64,000 nucleotides of DNA from Chrysopilus asiliformis (lineage: Eukaryota; Arthropoda; Insecta; Diptera; Rhagionidae). The DNA is taken from the NCBI GenBank assembly GCA_964034945.1, contig OZ035962.1, forward strand, positions 11,049,789 through 11,113,788, read 5' to 3'. The number at the start of each line of letters is the position of its first letter. Positions within the stretch are counted from its first letter, which is position 1. The notes beneath the pieces were generated by a model. It had not been told where the DNA came from. It did no database searches and saw nothing but the letters and a program-made list of their open reading frames with translations. The position numbers were made by a program, and so were the translations under genes. Shown piece by piece: positions 55,736 through 64,000 of this stretch.

Positions 55736-57423
55736 TTAATTTTTTTATATTTTCAATTGTGAGTACTTTTATTAAAGTGACTTTCTGTTCTAATATTTTT
55801 TCAACGACTATAGTTAGTTATAAAGATAGTAAGTTAAGCAGTTTTCAGTTTATCCGTTGGTAAATTTTGTTCTTTGCCGAGGGTTTTTTTTAGCGATTAT
55901 TCAATAATACAATGTCGAATAAAAGTACAAAAGACACAAAACCTTGAATAGAACGTCGCGTTGCGGAGGGAGACATATGTATATAAATATAGCGCGTCAG
56001 CTCGATGGTAACAAAGAAATAAAATGAAATAAAGCAATATGAAGAAGAAGAAGAAAAAAATATTCGAGCGGAATTTTTATTTTTAACAAAAGCGATTCAA
56101 CGAAAAAAAAAATGCGTTCAGACAGGATAATATAAGCCCGTAATAAGATAATTTATGGTCTTTTCGCAAATTTCACATACAGCGCAGAAAAAAGAGCACC
56201 GTTTCCCCTCTTTCCGCACCGATTGTGTCCGTCGTTATTCGCGATTTTTATTGTTTCATTCAGTTTAAGGTTCCCGGCATCCCTGACCAACCCTTCCCGC
56301 TGGAACTTGACAATAAATCCCTTCTGGACCCATCAGCCCCTGCCATTTAGGCGATTGAAACATCGGCTTGAGACCGAAAAGGTAGATACAAAAGTTACAT
56401 TCTATAACACAAAAAAAAAGTTATTATCATCGGTTCGGGGGTCTCGCGAGTTCGCGCTCAAAAAGGAAACCCGTTTTTAAAGCCTAATTGTGTGTGTTTG
56501 TGATTTTATGCTACAAAATTGTAGCCTTCAACAGAAAAATACCATCCATACAGACACAACCGCAGTTTGTGTACGATTAAAAAAATGCTCATAAAAATTT
56601 CTAAATAAAATTGCTGTTGCACATGGCTGAAGACAAAAGCGAAAATAATGAAATGCCAGGAAAAACTTTCAAGAAAATTGCAAGAAAACTGATGGAAAAG
56701 CGTGAGTCAAGCTAGCGAGCGATGTCGATCGTGAGATGAACTTTTATGTGGGATGCTAGCAGGGGGAGCAGGCAATGCATGTTAGGAGAAGAAACCTGAT
56801 ATTAGGTGAGAAATATTTGTATAAAATAAAGAAATTCACACCTGTTTTGGGTTTCATTTTAGGCATTTGAGGGAAGAATCATCAATCGAGACAAGCATCA
56901 AATTGCTAAAAGGCAATTCAAATTTTGTTCATTTTTCTCGATATTTCCTTTCTCTGGTGAATGTGAAAATGGAATTTGAAGACGCAAATTGGCGCACCGA
57001 AGCGTGAAGAAACACATTTATTTGCGGAAACAAAAATGTGCAGTGCAGATGTTGATTTTTTTTTAATGCAGTAGGGTGTCATTTGTTTAGAAAAGATTTT
57101 TATAGATTTTATTTTTATTTCTTAGAATTTTTTTTAGGATTTCTATAGTATATTTTCTGAAGATTTGGCGATTTTCTTAAAGACTACTGAACCGATTTTC
57201 GAATATCATAAAAAAATCTTGCGTTGCTTTTCGGAAGTTGCATCGTATATGATTTTTTTTCAAATTAGTATTTTGTTCTAATGTTAGCCTTCCTTTACAT
57301 CCTTTCTATTGATGTACCCGGGATTTGGATCTGATTTTCACAACAGTACATCCCAACCCCCTTTTATAAACCAACCTGCGATAGCTTCAATTTTTAGCAG
57401 ATTTAAATCCGGTTCCAGCATTA
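55736..57423. other. AT-rich DNA, no gene supported
   Basis: A mixed-composition patch at 56160-56480 holds an 85-codon frame without domains. A (GAA)n-like tract is at 56040-56058. No bounded repeat was found. Confidence 0.4.
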
Positions 57424-57832
57424 AACATAAGAAAGGCAACAATTGCTATTCTATGATGACAGACAAAATGCTTATTTGAAAAAAAAAATCCATTTGTATG
57501 GAAGAGGGGGGAAAGGATTAGTCCGATTGGATTTTAATGTATGAAACGATTATGTAAAATCATATTCTAAACACATTTCATTTTTATAAATTTTTCGATA
57601 CGATGCACAGTTTTCGAGAAAACAGGAAAAAAGTATTCCATTTATGGCAGAGGGGTGGAAGCAATGGTCCGACTGGATTTTGATGTTTGGTCGAATTATG
57701 TAGAATCCTATTCTAAATACATTTTACCTACACAAATTTTTCAATACGACTCACCATTTTCGAGAAAATTGCAACAAACTGTTTCGTTTGTATGGGAGAG
57801 GAAGGAAAGAATGGCCCAATTTTTCCCATAGT
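57424..57832 (+). mobile_element. mini-me-like element, family B, 3'-truncated
   Basis: Starts AACATAAGAAAGGCAAC, then ATGATGACAGACAAAATG and both modules (CATTTGTATGGAAGAGG; TTTTCGAGAAAA twice). It stops after GTATGGGAGAGG plus about 35 bp, before the GACR tract. The 3' half is missing. Confidence 0.6.
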
Positions 57833-57999
57833 TTCTGCACCTTTATGTCTGTTTTTGACTAAGTTCCATGTATGCTATCTACCCTGATGCGTCGCCACTA
57901 GTTTCAATTAAAAATTTATTTCATTGAGTTTAATTGTGGCCATGAGACATCTGGTATTTGAATGGAAATGGTTTCAAGAGAAGCAAAATAAAGTTAATA

Positions 58000-58445
58000 G
58001 GGCTATTCACTCTTTATCGTAGTTGATTGTAAACTCGTAGAATCGTAGAATCGTAAATAAGATCGTAGTTTTGTGACAGTTCTTCATAAAAATTTTTTTA
58101 CGGCGAAAACTACAATCTACCACACCCGAAGGTATGGTAAAATCGTAGTTTTTGTCGTACTTCTAATAAAGTGAGGTTAAGGCATGTTTTGTGACATGTC
58201 AACTTGGTGCCAACTCTAAAATGGACATTGGAAAAGTAAGTAAATTAAAGTATGATTTAGTATAAATTAAGAGTTAAAAAATGCTTTAAACAATTTAGGT
58301 ACAGAAAATAAATAAAAGAGTCTAAAATTTACGACAAAACCCACAACCTCTAGTAAAGCGCTGCTCACGCTTCGTTGTACTTTTCCATCGTAGATTTACA
58401 TTACAATCTACGATTTTACTATCTACGATAAAGAGTGAATTGCCC
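58000..58445. mobile_element. Inverted-repeat transposon, 446 bp, class unknown
   Basis: The ends GGGCTATTCACTCTTTATCG and the inverted right end GGGCAATTCACTCTTTATCG match at 22 of 23 when extended by TAG. TAATA lies on both sides (57995-57999, 58446-58450), either a 5-bp duplication or a 2-bp TA duplication with chance extension. Words like ATCGTAG recur near both ends (six or more), as subterminal repeats do. No protein is readable inside. Confidence 0.75.
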
Positions 58446-58737
58446 TAATATTCCAATGTGACTTGTAGTTTGAAATTATTCAATAAAGGAAAAAAACATA
58501 TTTTTGTTTTTGTTTTATTTGTTTGGTTGCGCAAATATAAACCTTTTGTAGACAGGAAAACGTATAAATTTGTTTGGCTGTTTTCAAAAATCGCGCGAAC
58601 CGATAAAGCAACAGATTTAGTATGTCATAGTTCTAAGAAATTTTGTGTAAAGGTCACAAAAGGTTGTGTAAAGGTTGTGTAAAGGCTTGTAAATATATTT
58701 AGTAAAATCCGATATCGAAAACTGAGTAAATTAGGTG

Positions 58738-59009
58738 CACTCAGAAAAATGTCCAGGTCAACTTTTTGTCAGGTTAACTCTGACCTTACAGAGGTGTCTG
58801 TAAGCCAGCTAGCGGTCAGAGTTAACCTATCTAAGGTCAACTCGTGCAGCTCCCAATGCCCTACTTCACCTGCTGGTGGCTTAATTTCAGAATTTCTCCG
58901 ACCACAGGTCAACTCAGTTTTACTTGCCCACATGCAGGCGAACGCGCGCCTGCCCGAGGCCAATTACGCCGTATGTAGGTCGTCGAGTTAGCCTTCATTT
59001 TTCTGAGTG
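58738..59009. mobile_element. MITE with CACTCAGAAAAATG ends, 272 bp
   Basis: A 14-bp end is exactly inverted at 58996-59009. Inside, AGGTCAACT and GTTAACCT words recur in both orientations, and the right half is unusually GC-rich (GAACGCGCGCC). A related right half lies at 61715-61907. The 80-codon frame over the element is not a gene. Confidence 0.65.
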
Positions 59010-60665
59010 TGGCGGTACTCTGAATCGGTAACGGAAGAAGCTTTAGTAACTCATATTTTCTAAATCCCATACAAAGGTGGATTGAAAAGTTTTGAGAAAA
59101 CTCTTGATTTCGTGAAAAAAGGTTGATTTTTCCTTCTAGTGTCGATCAAAAAATACGAATCAGAATTGCAGTTCAATCGGCCGATTAGTTTCCGAGTTTG
59201 TATTTCAGAGTTATGTAAGTCTCACAAAAAAAATCGTTTTTATGACGAAAACCTTTCCATTACAGAACTCATGAACAAATTAAATGTAATTTTCTTGGTG
59301 AAAATTCGATATCTTAAAGACACTGATATCTTAAAGGCCGATCGGCGTGGCGTGGGTGTAATTTGGTCTTGAAATTGCTATAATTTCGACTGACTTTATT
59401 CATGATTTCATTCTTTTGTCGGATATTGTATTCTTCTAAAAATAAAACTGGTTTGATTAACAAAAGGAAAACAATATAAAACTACTATTAAAAGGGCAAG
59501 GGAAAAACGACAAAAATACCAGAAAAATGCATCAGCATCGACGACGAAAGGAGAGAACAAACAATCGGGCTGCATTTTTCTCGTATTTCCTTTATTTTTC
59601 GTGCATCGTGTGTATATGGAGGGCTTTTTTTTAAATTTTTTTTTAAATTTTTTTCCAAGTTGCAACCATTAATTTTAGTTTTCGCCGTAGAATATCTCAG
59701 CTAACATATATTTTATGTTTTGTTTCGTATGATTTTTTTTTTGATTTTATTTCATTTATGTTGCAATTTTTCTTCATTTTGTACACCCGAGTTTCGCTTT
59801 GTTGATTGCCATTCGTCTCGCTCTGTCTACCTGTAAGCATATTCGAATAGAGGATTTCTTGTCTCGATTTATGTTGTGCATATTTTAAGATTTTCATTTT
59901 TCCCTGTTTTATTTTCCAATTTTTTCCATTTGCTAACTTTGCTGCCGCTGTTGTTATTTTGTTAAATTTTTGTTGTTTTGTAATTTTGTAAAGTTGATTT
60001 TCAACTTATGTTTCATCATTTTTTTGCTAGGCGAATGGAAAATGACTACGTTTGGACCGCAATATACGAAAAAAAAAGCAGCGACAATATTGGGTGAACG
60101 AGGACAAGAAAAATAATAAATTTAAATTATTTATAGTTGCATAATTAAACACAAGAAATAATTTACTATGCGATACAATGTTGCTGTCTGTCTAGTATAT
60201 GTATATATTTAAGACTGTCAATTACTGTGGGAAAATTGAATTTAATTCGTTCTACGTTTTAATTGAATTATGAAAAGGAATTATTTTTTTCCTGACTTGA
60301 ATGAATTATTCTCAGGAAAAATTCCTTCATTCCCTGATGTTTAAATAAGCAATAAATGAAGCTTTTTTTTTTAGCCAAGTAACAAAATTGTTTAAGATGT
60401 GTTTTAAATTCTTTTGCAGACAATAAGAATTTATTCCCATTTACAGTAAAAGCATTTATCCAAAAATTTTCGATTCTTCGAGTTTTTTTCGCAGAAATCT
60501 GCTTTTTGATTTGAGTCCAATTTATTTTTTGTTTTTCATCTTCTCTGTCAACCGGCATGATTTCCATCATTTTTGTTTTTAGATACTATCAAAAAAAAAA
60601 CTTGATGCTATTTTTCGCTTCTTCGTAGAACGCCTCCTCGCGATGTTTTCTATGACCATGTTCAG
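59010..60665. other. AT-rich DNA, no gene seen
   Basis: T-runs and Lys/Phe-rich chance frames. No paired repeats or domains could be identified. Confidence 0.45.
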
Positions 60666-60806
60666 ATTGGTTGAAATAGTTCGTCTAATTCTGACAGAAA
60701 CTGGCAACATTAAGGCAAGGTGAAGAAGAGGGGCTCAGTCCCACTTCCTCACCTTGCCTAAATGTTGCAAGTTTCTGTCTGAATTAAGCGGACTATTTCA
60801 ACCAAT
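60666..60806. repeat. Fold-back element, 141 bp
   Basis: ATTGGTTGAAATAGTTCG at the left pairs with CGGACTATTTCAACCAAT at the right. The arms continue through TGACAGAAACT and GGCAAGGTGA over about 62 bp with a handful of mismatches around a 15-bp loop. No target duplication is obvious. Just downstream (60870) is the GTATTTTATGGACAGC phrase of the 15122 repeat. Confidence 0.75.
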
Positions 60807-60999
60807 GATGTGTGGGATTAATTACCGCCGTCAGACTACAAGCAAATCGCTCCTCGCCTTCTTAAATGTGTGACGTATTTTATGGACAGCTTTTTTTAAA
60901 CTGTTCCAAAATATTCAACGAGATTTTAATGATCTCTAAATGGATATCAAATTAAAGAAGTGCTCAAATATTGCTCACCTCTAAAATGAGGTCGCCTCT

Positions 61000-61335
61000 A
61001 AATTAAATTTTCATGTATGGAAGACATATGTAAAATATATTCTAAATACATTTTGTCTTTAGAAATTTGTCGATACGTCGCATGGTTTTCGGAAAATCTC
61101 ATAAAATTATTTGATTTGTTTGAGGGTGGGGGAGTGAATAATCTGATTTATGCTCGTTAAAGAACTTAAGAAAAGGATTTGTGCATTTGTGTCACTAACT
61201 CAACTCGTTCGACACTTATCGTGTTAGCGGACGAACTGACACACAGACGGGTAGACAGGACAGACAGAAATCAACATTTTTGCTACACTAAATACCCTCG
61301 TGTAATTCATTTTTCTCATCCGTGTATATAATTCT
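61000..61335 (+). mobile_element. mini-me-like element, family B, 5'-truncated and diverged
   Basis: CATGTATGGAAGACATATG, TTTTCGGAAAA, a short degenerate GACA tract (about 61228-61270), then GTGTAATTCATTTTTCTC. It follows the family B order from its second module onwards but is more diverged than the other copies. Confidence 0.5.
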
Positions 61336-61714
61336 CATATAAACCCCGATTCTGATAGACTTGTTACTTGAAACGAAACGACTTCTCTTCGAACCAGGCA
61401 GAGATGAAAAACGGTTTTTTGAACCAAATTTGAATTTTTGAGAACAAAAACCTCAAGAACAAAAGCTCAATGCATTTTCGAGCCATTTAAGAAATGTACA
61501 TCGTACAGATCGACAGATTGTCAGCTCGAAAGACATGTGCAAGGACATCTTCATAATTTTTCCTAAAACGGATTTCATATCGAACAGTATGACTCTATCT
61601 GCTCTAAATCAATACATTCCTTCTTAGCTACGCAAAGGAAAGTAAAAATTACAGAGAAACTACCAGATTAGAAAAAAAAACGAATTAAAAATCAAGAAAA
61701 AAAAAATTCTTCAG

Positions 61715-61907
61715 TGAACCAGTGCAGCCCTTTACGTCTTACTTCACTTGCTGCAGGTTTAATTTTTGAATTTTTCCCGCCACAGATTGACACATTTTTA
61801 CTTTTCTTAACGTAGGTGAACGCATGCGTACGATAGGCTAAATTTTCCTGCAGGAAGCCAATTATGTCGTGCGCAAGTTGACGACTTTTACTCTATTTTT
61901 CTGAGTG
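61715..61907. repeat. Partial relative of the 58738 MITE
   Basis: CTTACTTCACTTGCTG, CACAG, GTAGGTGAACGC and the end TTTTTCTGAGTG follow the same order as 58850-59009 with many substitutions. The left end could not be found. Confidence 0.5.
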
Positions 61908-61910
61908 CAA

Positions 61911-64000
61911 AAAAGATTACAAGAAAATCCGGTTTGAAAAACGTCTTTAAGGAGTCGATAAAAAATTCTCGTGAGCGAAAAACTTTTGTTTTAAAAAACA
62001 TTTGGTATGGGAATTTATTAATTTTTCTATTTATTGACTGTTTTTTTTTGTATTCCATGCAGCTTTAGTGAATTTGGAATCACTTTCGTCATTTCGTTAA
62101 ATTCCATTAATTTATTATAATTTCGTGTTCACATTTGGCAATCGAATTTTCCACGTTCATTTTACCACATCTATTCAAATATGTAATGCCATAAAGAGGA
62201 GGTGCTTATTGAAGCGTAGGATGTTTACATGGCCGAAATGCATTTCTGGACTTGAGTAAAATAATATATAGAAGGCTTTGACTAACTAATTATAATGCTG
62301 CTGTATCAATTAGAGGCCAAAAACATAATGAAATACTCAGCCAAATTGAAAATGTATACATCATAAACATCAATGCGCATAAATTTTGCTAGCGCATATT
62401 TGCATTTTAGATTATCACATGACATCCGTACGTGCATTAAGTTGGAAATATTGACGAAAATAAACCATCATCTAATCATAAGCGAATTTGTGTATGCGCA
62501 GCACATGAGACGGTGGCCGCGGTGGCGACGGGATGAAAGAAAATTGTGGAAAATTCAGGTAAAATTTTCTGTATTTAAAGATCTTTTTAATGTATTTTTA
62601 CGGTTTGAACTTTGCCGTAGTCATTAACACATAAACTTGTAAATTTGAGGTGGTAAAAACAGTTGCTATCCCCATCGAAGGGAGGCTCATTAGCGGGCAA
62701 TAAACTTCTACAATAAGCAAAGGATCTACGGAGAAGGCGTTACAGGGAAAAGACGTGAAGTAAATAATGTTAATCATCGTGGCGTTTCCATCAGCGCCAT
62801 TTTATCATTAGCATCTATCGTCGAATGTGCAGAACTCGAGTGATGATGAGACACAAGGGGTGTACAAGTAACGCGTAATTACGTGTAGCTTCATTGAATT
62901 CTTGCTTCATATCGCCGGATGAAGTTTTAGGAGAGTGAAGTGGCTTCGGCCGCCACGATAGACAATGTCAACCCCATACATTCAAAACCGTGAAGGACGA
63001 AGGGCTGAGAAAAAATTTCAACGAGTTAAATTAACGCCGACTTAAAATTCAATTTATCGATAAACTTTCTAAAGTGTTTTGCTGGCCTGCAACTTTTCCT
63101 CTCACCATGCGATTCGCAAATTTTCCTGTGTTTGCGGAAAATTTCCTACCACCTACGGGGAAACCACCCAGCGTCCATTCTTCTGCGAATTTCTTCCGTT
63201 GTGTTATCTGGGAAAAATGGTTGAAACTAAAGCTTACTTGCGCTTTAACTTGTTTTACAAGAAGATATCCTCTTCTCCCCCGCGCCAATGATCATTCCGC
63301 CTTCCGGCCAACCCCTCCTGATGACAAGAAAAACAAAAAAAACAACGAGCGAAAGAGGAAGATGAAAATAATTTTAGCGCTTAAAATTCGCTGCTTGTAT
63401 CGATTTTTCTTTTTATTTTTCTATACATTTTCCTCCATACAAATTCAGCGAAAAACGTGGCACGCGAAAGAAACGCGACGAGGTGCAAGGGCGTAGGAAA
63501 CGCGTTGTCGGAAAATACATCGACATCTAATCACATTACTTTTCTACGGGTAGATTCGAACTCGAACACCCTGTGAATTGTTGGAATCCGAATTTTGGGC
63601 TGAAAATGCGCGTCAGGTCACCACGGAAGAAATACTCGTGGTCATGATGTAATTTTCTTATACGGATTGAATTGAAATTTCCAAAAAAATGCGAGATATT
63701 TTAGAGGGCAGTAAAGGATGTGAGTTTTTTTTAAAATCGTTTTTATGATTCGAAATTAAACGCACCTGTGAAACTGTGTAGAAATCATAAAAAAAATAGG
63801 TGATTCATACCTAATGTAAAGCGCATTGGGAATAATTTCCAATAATTATTAATAAGTCGATAAGGTTTATTTTACCTTTCGTGATCATCAGCAACAATGC
63901 CGTAGTTCAATTCAGGCCTTGAGCTTCTTAAATTAAGGCTTCTTAATAGTTTCCTCGCGGTACCGCCTAAAATTGGAACATTTGTAAGGTGTTATAATCA
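61911..64000. other. Mixed-composition DNA, no gene supported
   Basis: The stretches 62480-62560 and 63060-63500 are GC-richer than the surroundings. In the first, CACATGAGACGGTGGCC to GAAAATTCAG is followed by GTAAAATTTT, a possible splice donor, but the peptide has no recognisable domain. In the second, frames run on both strands. If any host exon lies in this window these are candidates, but I cannot support one. Confidence 0.35.

Noticed and set aside
62373..62627. Possible host exon with a GTAAAA donor near 62559
   Set aside because: The peptide (HMRRWPRWRRDERKLWKIQ region) matches no family I know and no acceptor or partner exon could be shown.

Overview
The window looks like non-coding DNA of a higher fly (Brachycera, Diptera). 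It is AT-rich, with long homopolymer runs and no bacterial-style gene packing. The species is inferred only: six or more copies of mini-me-like repeats with internal (GTCY)n microsatellites, an irritans-type mariner close to the horn-fly element, and very short introns all point to flies. I found no host protein-coding exon, rRNA or canonical tRNA that I can support. The unique sequence is best read as intergenic or large-intron DNA.

The recognisable content is mobile DNA. (1) An apparently intact mariner lies at 16452-17743: perfect 30-bp inverted ends, TA duplication and a 349-codon transposase with a D,D(34)D triad. (2) Two internally deleted Harbinger-like transposons lie at 21666-22398 and 30240-31127. 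Each is flanked by a CWG triplet (CAG or CTG). Each keeps the 5' end of a Myb/SANT-like gene with one tiny intron and, facing it, the N-terminus of a Harbinger transposase (RDxxDPF motif). (3) Two nearly identical 127-bp MITEs with TWA duplications lie at 27502-27628 and 50241-50367. (4) Five TTAA-bounded, piggyBac-style fold-back elements lie between 1.5 and 18 kb. (5) There is a pogo-like MITE (37680-38194), a hAT MITE with an exact 8-bp duplication nested in a TA-flanked element (35317-36497), a second hAT-like element (54287-54812), and several unclassified inverted-repeat elements. (6) Retro and rolling-circle sequences include a 5'-truncated non-LTR retrotransposon with an exact 12-bp duplication (51440-51946), Helitron-like ends, and mini-me-like elements in two families, A and B. 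(7) A decayed Tc1/mariner-group transposase lies at about 11345-11971.

Layout: 1-6 kb is mostly unique AT-rich DNA plus two TTAA elements; 6-7.2 kb is a compact repeat cluster; 7.2-15 kb holds a transposase remnant, a fold-back and a Helitron-like element; 15.4-18 kb is an island of mini-me A, TTAA element, mariner and TTAA element; 20.5-31 kb holds a palindrome, both Harbingers and two mini-me A copies; 33-39 kb holds fold-back, nested hAT and pogo-like elements; 41-61 kb holds mini-me B copies, a GC-rich inverted-repeat element, the MITE twin, the non-LTR fragment and more MITEs. The elements do not form a pathway. They matter as a record of several transposase families acting on one locus, two of them (mariner and the TWA MITE) probably recently.
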